A stretch of 64,000 bases of DNA from DASXUL01 sp036504855. GTDB taxonomy: Bacteria > Armatimonadota > DTGP01 > JAKQQT01. The stretch is from NCBI GenBank assembly GCA_036504855.1, contig DASXUL010000122.1, positions 1 to 64,000 of the forward strand. Reading direction: 5' to 3'. Within the stretch, counting starts at the first letter, position 1. Each line of letters begins with the position of its first letter. Of the stretch, positions 7,892 through 15,684 are shown in pieces. Position numbers and translations under genes: made by a program. Under the pieces are notes generated by a model, which ran no database searches, was not told the origin of the DNA, and saw nothing but the letters and a program-made list of their open reading frames with translations.

Positions 7892-8686
7892 TTAGGCGGC
7901 GTTGATGATGCCGAGGAAGTCGGCGGCCTTCAGGGCGGCGCCGCCCACGAGGGCGCCGTCGATGTTTTCCATGGCGAAGAGGGCCGCGGCGTTGCTGGCT
8001 TTCACGCTGCCGCCGTACTGGATACGGGTGGCCTCGGAAACGGCCTGGCCGTACAGCTTCTTCACGGTGTTGCGGATAACGCCGCACACGCGGTTGGCTT
8101 CATCCGCGGCGCAGACCTCGCCGGTGCCGATGGCCCACACGGGCTCGTATGCGATGACCACCTTGGCCATCTCGTCGGCGGTGATGTCCTTCAAACCACG
8201 CTCAATCTGGGCGGAAACCACGGCATCCGTGGTTCCGGCCTGGCGCTCACCGAGGAGTTCGCCGCAGGCCACGATGACGTTCAGTCCGTTGGCCAGAGCG
8301 TAGCGGGCCTTCAGATTCACGGAGGCGTCGGTGTCGCCGAAGACTTTCAGCGCGTCGGCGTCCTCAACCTTCTCTTCAACGCCGAAGCGGCCGCGGGTTT
8401 CGCTGTGGCCCACGATGACCCACGCGGTGCCGGCGGCCTTCAGGAGCTGCGGGGAGACCTGGCTGGTGTAGGCGCCCTTTTCCTTCCAGAAGGTGTTCTG
8501 GGCGGAAACGGCGATCTCGCTGCCCTTCAGGGCCTCGGCTACGGGGTAGATGGCCACGAAGGTGGGGGCCACGGCCACGTCGCACTTGGCGCCCTTGACG
8601 GCCGCCTTCAGCTCTTCGGCCAAAGCTACACTCTCGGCAACGGTCAAGTTCATCTTCCAGTTGCCGGCCACGAATATGCGTCGCAT
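7892..8686 (-). CDS. tpiA: Triosephosphate isomerase
   Basis: TpiA interconverts dihydroxyacetone phosphate and glyceraldehyde 3-phosphate. The 264-residue TIM barrel shows FVAGNWKMN with catalytic Lys11, GHSETRG with electrophile His94, the active-site AYEPVWAIGTG loop with Glu181, and the phosphate-binding IQYGGSV and LVGGAAL segments. It lies in the same minus-strand block as pgk and gap, with an OsmC gene between tpiA and pgk. A 26-bp hairpin starts about 10 bases after its stop. Confidence 0.97.
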   Translation of the reverse strand: MRRIFVAGNWKMNLTVAESVALAEELKAAVKGAKCDVAVAPTFVAIYPVAEALKGSEIAVSAQNTFWKEKGAYTSQVSPQLLKAAGTAWVIVGHSETRGRFGVEEKVEDADALKVFGDTDASVNLKARYALANGLNVIVACGELLGERQAGTTDAVVSAQIERGLKDITADEMAKVVIAYEPVWAIGTGEVCAADEANRVCGVIRNTVKKLYGQAVSEATRIQYGGSVKASNAAALFAMENIDGALVGGAALKAADFLGIINAA

Positions 8687-8709
8687 CGGGGATTGGTTCC
8701 TTTCGGTAT

Positions 8710-9171
8710 TCAGGGGTTCAGTATTTCGGCCGGCAAGATAACCGGCTCCAGTGTGATATCCACATTGCCTCTAAGCGTTTTCGAGATGAGACAATGCTCT
8801 TCGGCGCGATGCGCGGCATCCAGCGCCTTCTTCTGTTGCGTTTCATCGCCCGCCACGGTGATGCGCGGCTTCAGGCGAATGGCGGTGAACTTCAGGCTGC
8901 GGTCCGGCTGGCGAATGATCTCGCCCTCCGCCTCCATATCGATCCTGGTGATGGGCAGACGGCGGCCTTCGGCCATTACCGCCAGCGTGATGGTGTAGCA
9001 TGACGCCACCGCTGCGGTAAGCAGTTCCTCGGGGTTCGTTCGCCCCGGCGTTCCACCCAGGCTGGCCGGCCGGCCGTAGTCGAAACAGCGGTCCTCGGCC
9101 GACATCGAGCCGTCGCCGTCCCCGTCTCCGATCCACTCACTCCGCAAGCTGAAAACGTGCTTCTCTTCCAT
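8710..9171 (-). CDS. OsmC family peroxiredoxin-like protein
   Basis: A 153-residue OsmC/Ohr-fold protein, a family that reduces organic hydroperoxides with paired cysteines. Both expected cysteines are visible: Cys58 in VASCYTITLAVMA and Cys127 in EEHCLISKTL. The N-terminal RTNPEELLTAAVASC block is diagnostic. ATG at 9171 was chosen because AAAGGAGAGG lies just upstream; a longer frame from 9267 crosses the promoter. It has its own promoter (9209-9237), so it can be expressed apart from the glycolytic genes on either side. It is closer to the YhfA/OsmC branch than to Ohr, judged by motif only. Confidence 0.9.
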   Translation of the reverse strand: MEEKHVFSLRSEWIGDGDGDGSMSAEDRCFDYGRPASLGGTPGRTNPEELLTAAVASCYTITLAVMAEGRRLPITRIDMEAEGEIIRQPDRSLKFTAIRLKPRITVAGDETQQKKALDAAHRAEEHCLISKTLRGNVDITLEPVILPAEILNP

Positions 9172-9208
9172 GGAACCTCTCCTTTGCGCGCGGTAACATA
9201 TAGGTAAT

Positions 9209-9237
9209 ACTATATTGCGATGTCGGTTCCATGTCAA
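9209..9237 (-). promoter_or_regulatory. Sigma70-type promoter for osmC
   Basis: On the minus strand TTGACA (9232-9237) and TATAGT (9209-9214) are separated by 17 bases. The predicted transcript starts near 9202, about 30 bases before the osmC ATG. Confidence 0.75.
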
Positions 9238-9289
9238 GGTTCGCGCTGGCTCCGGCGCGCTCTCCATGGCGCGCCGGAGCCGGCGTCGG

Positions 9290-10489
9290 CTACTTGTCCA
9301 GCAGCGCCACCACGCCCGGAAGCTGTTTGCCTTCCAGGAACTCGAGGCTGGCGCCGCCGCCGGTGGAGATGTGGCTCACCTTGTCGGCAAAGCCGAGTTG
9401 TTCGATGGCGGCCGCGGAGTCGCCGCCGCCAATGATGGAAAGGCTGTTGGAATCAGCCACGGCCTGCGCGATGGCGCGGGTGCCAGTGGCGAACTCCTCG
9501 TCTTCGAACACGCCCATGGGGCCGTTCCAGACCACGGTCTTCGCGCCCTTCACGGCGGCGGAGAACTTCGCGATGGTCAGCGGGCCAATGTCCACGCCTT
9601 CGCGGTCCGCCGGGATGGCGTCCGTCGAGACGACGCCGACCTGGAGGGCCTTGCGATCTTCCTCGGACAGGCCGAGCGGGAACTTGTCCACGATCTTGGC
9701 GTCAACGGGGAGCAGGATCTTTCCGGCGCCCTGGACGAGCACGGACTTGCACTCTTCCAGGTAATCTTCGGCCAGCAGGCTGAGGCCGATTTCCTTGCCC
9801 TGCGCCTTGAGGAACGTATAGGCCATCCCGCCGCCGATGATGAGCGTATCCACCTTTGACAGCAGGTTCTTCACCACGCCGATCTTGTCTTTGACCTTGG
9901 CGCCGCCGAGGATCGCCACAAACGGGCGGCCCGGGTTCTCAAGCGCTCCGCTGAGGAAGTCGATTTCCTTCTGCATCAGGTAGCCGGCCACGGCCGGGAG
10001 GTGATGGGCAACTCCCTCGGTTGAGGCGTGGGCGCGATGGGAAGCTCCGAATGCGTCCATCACGAAGACGTCAGCGAAGGAGGCCAGCTTCTCGGCGAAG
10101 GCGGGATCGTTCTTCTCTTCGCCGGGGTAGTAGCGCACGTTCTGGAGAAGGGCGATCTCGCCGTCCTTCAGAGCGGCAAGTCTGGCCGGGGTATTGTCGG
10201 CCAGGATATCCTCCACGAAGATAACCGGTCTGCCCAGCAGCTCACTGAGGCGCTGGGAAACCGGGGCCAGCGTAAACTTGGGGTTGGCCTCGCCCTTCGG
10301 GCGTCCGAGGTGGGCGGCCACAATGACCTTGGCGCCCTTCTCAATCAGCGCTTTCAAGGTGGGAAGGGCCGCGCGGATGCGGCGGTCATCCGTGATGGCG
10401 CCGGAGCCGTCCTGCGGGGTATTCAGGTCTTCGCGGACGAGCACGCGCTTGCCGGCCACCTGGATGTCGTCAATGGTCTGCTTGTTCAT
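9290..10489 (-). CDS. pgk: Phosphoglycerate kinase
   Basis: Pgk makes ATP from 1,3-bisphosphoglycerate. The 399 residues include the N-terminal substrate site VLVREDLNTPQD (normally RVDxNVP; here the Val of RVD is Glu), AHLGRPKG, the hinge and ILGGAKVKDKIGV, and the nucleotide-binding GPMGVFE and GGGDSAAAI motifs plus STGGGASLEFLEG near the end. Length is normal. The gene ends about 50 bases before the osmC promoter and starts 9 bases after the methyltransferase stop, so it is co-transcribed with that gene. Confidence 0.97.
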   Translation of the reverse strand: MNKQTIDDIQVAGKRVLVREDLNTPQDGSGAITDDRRIRAALPTLKALIEKGAKVIVAAHLGRPKGEANPKFTLAPVSQRLSELLGRPVIFVEDILADNTPARLAALKDGEIALLQNVRYYPGEEKNDPAFAEKLASFADVFVMDAFGASHRAHASTEGVAHHLPAVAGYLMQKEIDFLSGALENPGRPFVAILGGAKVKDKIGVVKNLLSKVDTLIIGGGMAYTFLKAQGKEIGLSLLAEDYLEECKSVLVQGAGKILLPVDAKIVDKFPLGLSEEDRKALQVGVVSTDAIPADREGVDIGPLTIAKFSAAVKGAKTVVWNGPMGVFEDEEFATGTRAIAQAVADSNSLSIIGGGDSAAAIEQLGFADKVSHISTGGGASLEFLEGKQLPGVVALLDK

Positions 10490-10498
10490 CTTTACGCC

Positions 10499-11335
10499 TT
10501 ACTTAGTCTTCTGCCAGTAGACGCCGGTCCAATCAACGGATATGATCTCGTCGGTGATGCCGTTGTCTCGGCGGTAGTCCTCAATTGCGCGCTTGCAGCG
10601 CTCCAAGCCGTTGTAGTCGTCGACGATGAGATAGCCTCCGACGGACAGCTTGGGGTAAAGGTTGGTGATGGCGTCCATGGTGGACTCATACATATCGCCA
10701 TCCAGGCGCGCGACGGCGAGCTTCCCGATCGGCGCCTTGGGCAGGGTCTCGCTAAACCATCCCTTTAGGAACACAACCTGGTCGTCGAGGAGATCGTACT
10801 TTCGGAAGTTCTCCTGCACCTGTTCCACAGAGATGGCAAGGACGTCCTTCAGGGTGAAGTGGTGGTCGCCCTTATCCTGCGGGTACTTTTCCTCGTTTGG
10901 TCGAGGCAGACCTTCAAACGAGTCGGCCACGAAGACCTTCCGGTCCGTAACGCCATAGGCCTTCAGGACCGCGCGCATCAGAATGGTGGCGCCGCCCTTC
11001 CATACGCCGGTCTCAATGAAGTCGCCCCGCACGCCTCGGTCTAGGCAGTCTTCCATGCACATCTGAATGTTGTCCAGGCGGGCCTGGCCAATCATGGTAT
11101 GCGCGACCTGCGGCGCATCGCCGAGCCCCACCGATCGCTGTTCCCACGTTGTGGGAGTTGGATGCAGAACCGGGAGCCTGCGCTGCACGATTAGCCGGCG
11201 GACTTTCGCCGGCAGGTTCTTCAGTCGCTTCAGGCCACGCCGCTGAACTCCCGACTGGTCTTCGTACTCTGCGTAAATGGAATTGGTCAGGCAACGTTTG
11301 ATGAGATTCAGGTACAAGGGAACCGCGGCATCCAT
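10499..11335 (-). CDS. TylF/MycF-type O-methyltransferase
   Basis: A 278-residue SAM-dependent methyltransferase of the TylF family (macrocin O-methyltransferase). Visible motifs are DFIETGVWKGGATILMRA (SAM-binding motif I), VFVADSFEGLPRP, and LDGDMYESTMDAI followed by GGYLIVDDYNGLERC, whose Asp residues bind the metal. Members methylate sugar hydroxyls in antibiotics, but many lie in polysaccharide or unknown loci. No glycosyltransferases are nearby: it stands between gap (131 bases upstream) and pgk (9 bases downstream), so the partner pathway is unclear. The N-terminal 60 residues are basic and less typical. Confidence 0.85.
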   Translation of the reverse strand: MDAAVPLYLNLIKRCLTNSIYAEYEDQSGVQRRGLKRLKNLPAKVRRLIVQRRLPVLHPTPTTWEQRSVGLGDAPQVAHTMIGQARLDNIQMCMEDCLDRGVRGDFIETGVWKGGATILMRAVLKAYGVTDRKVFVADSFEGLPRPNEEKYPQDKGDHHFTLKDVLAISVEQVQENFRKYDLLDDQVVFLKGWFSETLPKAPIGKLAVARLDGDMYESTMDAITNLYPKLSVGGYLIVDDYNGLERCKRAIEDYRRDNGITDEIISVDWTGVYWQKTK

Positions 11336-11359
11336 GGCGAAGCCTCCAGATCATCAGTC

Positions 11360-11434
11360 GAGGCGGCACGCGGCATCCGCCCGAGCAGACAGATCATCTC
11401 TGCCTGACCAACGCGGAATACTGCGTGCCGCCTC
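11360..11434 (-). terminator. Large hairpin between gap and the methyltransferase
   Basis: GAGGCGGCACGC (11360-11371) pairs perfectly with GCGTGCCGCCTC (11423-11434), with a smaller CAGAGA/TCTCTG-like stem inside. No T-run follows. It probably terminates gap transcription or protects its mRNA end. Confidence 0.5.
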
Positions 11435-11465
11435 AACGCATATCGAGCGTACGTCAGCCCTGTGG

Positions 11466-12479
11466 TTACAGGCCCTTCTTGGCCATCAGGACGATGAGGT
11501 CGGCCACGCGGTTGCTGTAGCCCCACTCATTGTCGTACCAGGAGACGACCTTCACGAACTTCGGCGACAGGCTCATCGTCAGGCCGGCGTCGAAGATGCT
11601 GCTGTGCGGATCCTGGATGATGTCGGAGGAGACGATCGGATCCTCGGTGTAGGCCAGGATGCCCTTGAGTTCGCCTTCGGCGGCGGCCTTCATGGCGGCG
11701 TTGATGGAAGCCACATCGGCGTCCTTCTGAAGGAGGACGGTGAGGTCAACGCAAGAGCCGGTCGGCACCGGAACGCGAAGGGCGTAACCGTGCATCTTGC
11801 CCTTGAGTTCGGGGATGACCAGGCTGATGGCCTTGGCGGCGCCGGTGGTGGTGGGGATGATGTTGACGGCGGCGGCGCGGGCGCGGCGGAGGTCCTTATG
11901 CACCTGGTCGGCGACCTTCTGGTCGTTCGTGTAGGCGTGGACGGTGGTCATGAAGCCGTACTCGATTCCCCAGTTGTCCTGGAGAACCTTGGCGAACGGC
12001 GCCAGACAGTTGGTGGTACAGGACGCGTTGGAGACGATGTTGTGCTTGGCGGGATCGTATTCCTTGTCGTTCACGCCAAGGACGATGGTGATGTCTTCAT
12101 TCTTCGCGGGAGCGGAGATGATGACCTTCTTAACGGAGTCGCGCTTGTGCGCGGCGGCCTTGGTGGCGTCCGTGAAGAAGCCGGTGGACTCAACGACCAC
12201 CTGGGCGCCCACGGAGCCCCACGGGATGAGGGCCGGGTCCTTTTCCTTGAAGACCTTGATCTTCTTGCCCTTGACCACGAGGTCGTCGCCGTCGATCTCA
12301 ATGGAGCCCTTGAAGGTGCGGTAGTTGGTATCGTACTTCAGCAGGGTGGCATTCGTCTTCGCGTCGGATAGGTCGTTGATGGCCACGACTTCGATGTCGT
12401 CGCCGAATCGGTCCGCCATGGCGCGGAACGAGAGGCGGCCAATGCGGCCGAACCCGTTGATGCCCACTTTAACCGGCAT
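11466..12479 (-). CDS. gap: Type I glyceraldehyde-3-phosphate dehydrogenase
   Basis: Converts glyceraldehyde 3-phosphate plus NAD to 1,3-bisphosphoglycerate. The 337 residues start VKVGINGFGRIGRLSFRA and contain the catalytic block SNASCTTNCLAPFAKVL (Cys about 153) and the C-terminal SWYDNEWGYSNRV. ATG at 12479 is supported by AAGGAG eight bases upstream; a start at 12521 would add 14 atypical residues. The acidic residue after the beta-B strand (VVAINDLSD) favours NAD over NADP. It leads the glycolytic block and has its own promoter. Confidence 0.97.
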   Translation of the reverse strand: MPVKVGINGFGRIGRLSFRAMADRFGDDIEVVAINDLSDAKTNATLLKYDTNYRTFKGSIEIDGDDLVVKGKKIKVFKEKDPALIPWGSVGAQVVVESTGFFTDATKAAAHKRDSVKKVIISAPAKNEDITIVLGVNDKEYDPAKHNIVSNASCTTNCLAPFAKVLQDNWGIEYGFMTTVHAYTNDQKVADQVHKDLRRARAAAVNIIPTTTGAAKAISLVIPELKGKMHGYALRVPVPTGSCVDLTVLLQKDADVASINAAMKAAAEGELKGILAYTEDPIVSSDIIQDPHSSIFDAGLTMSLSPKFVKVVSWYDNEWGYSNRVADLIVLMAKKGL

Positions 12480-12868
12480 AGTAACATTCTCCTTGTGAGG
12501 AACGGGGGCCCGCGTCCCCAATTGGCCGGGGCCTCTGGGATATGGAAACAGGGTGGAAAACTCTTACCGCCCTCATTTTAGACGATGCGCGGCGATTTCT
12601 GCAACGCATCGCGTCATTTTTGACGCATTCAATCACGGGCAGCCATCCGTCACCCCAATGCGGGAGGCTGCTCTTTCAGGCGGTATGGCGGTCCGAATCG
12701 GGACCGCGCCTTCGTATTGTGGCACGCCGCGCGCGCCTCTCTACAAGCGGCGGCCCTTAGCGGAACGACATGCCGGCCTGACGCTGTTCGATTAGGTGGA
12801 GGATCTTGGCGTCAAACGCGACCGTCGGGGCCGCTCCGGCGCTGTGAAGGGGGGTAAGGAGGACTGTC
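12480..12868. other. Divergent intergenic region between gap and the SDR gene
   Basis: About 390 bases without a supported gene. It contains the gap promoter and 5' leader, a small GCGGTCC/GGACCGC hairpin near 12690, and the strong AAGGAGG ribosome site of the SDR gene. Confidence 0.5.
12575..12604 (-). promoter_or_regulatory. Sigma70-type promoter for gap
   Basis: Minus-strand TTGCAG (12599-12604) and TAAAAT (12575-12580), spacer 18. This gives a leader of roughly 90 bases before the gap ATG. Confidence 0.55.
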
Positions 12869-13585
12869 ATGCTGCTTCAGAACAGGACGGTGTTGATCTT
12901 CGGCGGCAGTTCCGGCATCGGCCTGGCCACGGGACAGGCGGCCGCCGCGGCCGGAGCCCGCGTGGTGGTTGTGGGCCGGAGGAAGGACGCGTTGGATCAG
13001 GCGGTGGGCCTGATCGGCCCCGGGGCCTCCGCCGTGGCCGCCGATATCGGGATCGAAGCCGACGTGCGGCGCGTGTTCGAAACCGCCGGCGAGGTCGATC
13101 ACGTGGTCACGACGGCGGCGAACCTCACGTATGCGCCCATTACCGAGTTCCAGATGGAAGACGCGCAGCGAGTGCTGGACAGCAAGCTGCTGGGGCCGCT
13201 GATGGTGGCGAAACACGCCGGGAAGCGTCTGCCCGCAACCGGCTCGATTACGTTCATCTCGGGTGTGGCGGCGTACAAGCCGATGCCGGGCGGCGCCATG
13301 GTGGGGGCCGCGAACGCCGCCCTGGAGTCGCTGGCCCAAACCGCCGCCGTGGAGCTGGCGCCCATCCGCGTGAACGTCGTTTCCCCGGGGGTTGTGGACA
13401 CGCCCTCCTGGAGCGGGATGCCGGCCGATGACCGCCGCCGCTACTTTGCCTCGCTGGCGGCCACGCTCCCCGCCCGCCGCATCGGTCAGCCGGAAGACCT
13501 GGCCCAGGCCATCCTCGCCGTGATGACGAACGCCTACATTACCGGCACGGTCCTCCACGTGGACGGCGGCCACCGGCTGGTGTAA
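12869..13585 (+). CDS. Short-chain dehydrogenase/reductase-like protein, catalytic Tyr/Lys missing
   Basis: A 238-residue Rossmann protein with the SDR cofactor motif FGGSSGIGLATG (10-21), VVVGRR, a DIG pocket, ISGVAAY with the catalytic-Ser position, and RVNVVSPGVVDTP and HVDGGHRLV at the end. The expected YxxxK reads AMVGAANAALESL, so Tyr and Lys are replaced by Val and Asn. Members of this SDR subgroup that lack the dyad may bind NAD(P) without normal reduction. ATG at 12869 has AAGGAGG 8 bases upstream. It ends 3 bases before the stop of the convergent LptC/LptA-like gene. Confidence 0.85.
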   Translation: MLLQNRTVLIFGGSSGIGLATGQAAAAAGARVVVVGRRKDALDQAVGLIGPGASAVAADIGIEADVRRVFETAGEVDHVVTTAANLTYAPITEFQMEDAQRVLDSKLLGPLMVAKHAGKRLPATGSITFISGVAAYKPMPGGAMVGAANAALESLAQTAAVELAPIRVNVVSPGVVDTPSWSGMPADDRRRYFASLAATLPARRIGQPEDLAQAILAVMTNAYITGTVLHVDGGHRLV

Positions 13586-13588
13586 TGG

Positions 13589-14884
13589 TTACGGCTTCGC
13601 CGGCTTGGCCTCTTCTTCTTCGTCCTTGATGTGGAAGGTGGCGCTGACGTTGGGGGCTTCCATCCATTCGGCTCCCTCCTTCACGTAGACTTTCACGGTG
13701 GGGGCTTCGAAGGTCTGGCCCTTGTCGTCTTTGCCGTGAACGTTGCCGGTGACCGTGATGAGGTCCTCGGCGCTGAGGTAGGTGGCCTTGTCGCCCGTGA
13801 GGGTCTGGCCGGTGCGGGTGACGGTGAGGGGGCCTTCGGCTTCGGCGCGCTTCTGTTTGTAGTAGTAGTCCACGCCCTTGCAGTCCAGAGTCACCGGCTC
13901 CTTTATGCTGGCGCGGAGCCCCTTCGGGTCCTGCCCTGGCGCGGGGGGCTTGGGCTTTGCCACGATGCGTACGCCGTTGGCGCCGCGAAGGCGGATGAGC
14001 TTTGCGTTGAAGTCCACGTCGGCCGTGTCGCCCTCGGCATGGGCGGTTGGCGTATCCACCGTGATGTGGCCGGAGACGGCCGCCGTGTTGGCGGTTTCGT
14101 TGTACGCGGCGTGGTCGGCCCGGACGGTGGTGTCGCCCTGCATCGCGGTGATGTGCCCGTCGTATACGTGGGTTTTCGTAGTTTGGTCGAACCGCCAGCG
14201 GTCACCGTGGAGGCGCACCTCCTTGTAGGTCACGGGCGCGGTATTGGCCGGGGCGGAAAGGAACAACGCCAGCGCGGCGATCGCGCCGGCGCCCTTCGCG
14301 ATGCGTGGGCTCACGTCTTCCTCCAGTTGCGCCGCCACCGAAACGTTGCGGCCGGTGACGATCTTGAGATGGGTGTCCGCCTTGAGGCTGCTCACAGAGG
14401 CTGCTCCGCGCGGCCATCTAACCGCCACGGCCGACGGGCACATGAGCGCTCCGCTGACGGCGGACCAGCTCAGGCGCGATGTTCGAACGGTGAGGCGGCC
14501 GGCCGAAAGGCGCAGCCCTTCAGACACTTTCAGCACGCGCGAGTAGTCGTCGTACACGGCGCGGCCGGCGGAAACGCGGGCGGCGGCCTGGCCCTTGCGG
14601 AAGAGGGTCCCGCGGTCCACGCCGACGAAGGTGGTTGTGTGTCCGTCGACGGCGGCGAGGACGTGTTGGGCGTGGATCTGCCAGACCTTGAGCCCGCGAT
14701 CGCGGCCAATCAGCGTGGCATCGGGTACATCCGCCAGGGTGACGTCGGCCGGGCGGCGCGTCAAGGAGGGCGGCGGCGGGTCATGACGATGGAGCCAGAC
14801 CGGCAGATACGCCAGTCCCGCCACAGCGCTGATGCCCGCCAGCGCGCCCGCTGTTCTTGCCAATGCGCCGTTCACGTATTCCAT
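13589..14884 (-). CDS. LptC-like plus LptA/OstA-like protein in one reading frame
   Basis: A 431-residue frame in two parts. Residues 1-190 have a membrane anchor (about 9-30) and a single LptC/OstA-like region (VWQIHAQHVLAAVDGHTTTF). Residues about 196-217 are a second, signal-peptide-like hydrophobic stretch ending SAPANTA, followed by an LptA/OstA beta-jellyroll (DTTVRADHAAYNETANTAAVSGHI, GDKATYLSAEDLITVTGNV) and an acidic tail. LptC and LptA bridge inner and outer membranes for lipopolysaccharide export. GTG at 14314 (codon 191) is preceded by GGAGGAAGAC, so a separate 241-residue LptA could also be made from an internal start. The layout suggests either a true fusion or two genes with a shared frame. 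Confidence 0.75.
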   Translation of the reverse strand: MEYVNGALARTAGALAGISAVAGLAYLPVWLHRHDPPPPSLTRRPADVTLADVPDATLIGRDRGLKVWQIHAQHVLAAVDGHTTTFVGVDRGTLFRKGQAAARVSAGRAVYDDYSRVLKVSEGLRLSAGRLTVRTSRLSWSAVSGALMCPSAVAVRWPRGAASVSSLKADTHLKIVTGRNVSVAAQLEEDVSPRIAKGAGAIAALALFLSAPANTAPVTYKEVRLHGDRWRFDQTTKTHVYDGHITAMQGDTTVRADHAAYNETANTAAVSGHITVDTPTAHAEGDTADVDFNAKLIRLRGANGVRIVAKPKPPAPGQDPKGLRASIKEPVTLDCKGVDYYYKQKRAEAEGPLTVTRTGQTLTGDKATYLSAEDLITVTGNVHGKDDKGQTFEAPTVKVYVKEGAEWMEAPNVSATFHIKDEEEEAKPAKP

Positions 14885-14934
14885 GATAACACAGCGTGGG
14901 GCCGCTCCCCGCGATAGTGAAAGGAGTCCGCATC

Positions 14935-15684
14935 GTGCTTCCGCCCCTTGAATTCCACCGCTTCGAGATCGAAGGCCAGAACCTCTACGGAACGCTGCAT
15001 CGGCCGGAAGGCGTGGGCCCGTATCCGGCGATCGTGATGTGCCACGGATTCACCGGCCATCGCATCGAATCGTCATGGATCTTCGTGAAAGCCGCCAAGC
15101 GCCTCGCCGCCGCCGGATTCGCCGTCTTCCGCTTCGACTGCCGCGGCAGCGGCGAGAGCGACGGCGAGTTCAAGGACATGACGATTTGCAGCGAGGTGAG
15201 TGACGCTATGGAGGCCGTGGACCTGGTGAAGTCCCTGCCCGGCATCGATGCCGGCCGTCTGGGGATGTTGGGCTTCTCCATGGGAGGCGCCGTGGCCGCC
15301 GAAACGGTTTCGCAGCGGAGCGACATCCGAACGTTGTGTCTCTGGTCTCCGGTGGCCGATCCGCCGGTTCAGTTCGCGGAGCGCATCTCCCAGATCGTGG
15401 GGGAGTACGGCGACATCGGGCCGGACCTGCTGGGCAAGGGCTTCGCCCTCGATGTCGCGAACCACTGTCCGGTGGAGGCCGCGAAAGCGTGGGGCGGGCC
15501 CGTCTGCGTGATCCGCGGGACCGCGGACCCGGTGATCAGGGAAAGCCATGCCCGCGCCTACCTGAACGCGCCGGCCCCTCGGAAGTGGATTCCGGTGGAT
15601 GGGGCGGACCATGGATGGGCCAACGCCGAACATCAGCGCCACCTCTACGCGGCCACCATTGACTGGTTCCGGGAGACGCTTTGA
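14935..15684 (+). CDS. Alpha/beta hydrolase (dienelactone hydrolase/acylpeptidase type)
   Basis: A 249-residue alpha/beta hydrolase with MCHGFTGHR oxyanion region (about 35-43), DCRGSGESDG, the nucleophile elbow GFSMGG (Ser115), acid in RGTADPVI and His in GADHGW near the C-terminus. GTG at 14935 is preferred because AAAGGAG ends 8 bases before it; an ATG at 14896 lacks a ribosome site. The gene is divergent from the LptC/LptA-like frame. Its stop overlaps the TTG start of the M16-like gene (TTGA), so the two are coupled. The substrate is unknown; proteins of this shape hydrolyse esters or short acyl-peptides in the cytoplasm. Confidence 0.85.
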   Translation: MLPPLEFHRFEIEGQNLYGTLHRPEGVGPYPAIVMCHGFTGHRIESSWIFVKAAKRLAAAGFAVFRFDCRGSGESDGEFKDMTICSEVSDAMEAVDLVKSLPGIDAGRLGMLGFSMGGAVAAETVSQRSDIRTLCLWSPVADPPVQFAERISQIVGEYGDIGPDLLGKGFALDVANHCPVEAAKAWGGPVCVIRGTADPVIRESHARAYLNAPAPRKWIPVDGADHGWANAEHQRHLYAATIDWFRETL

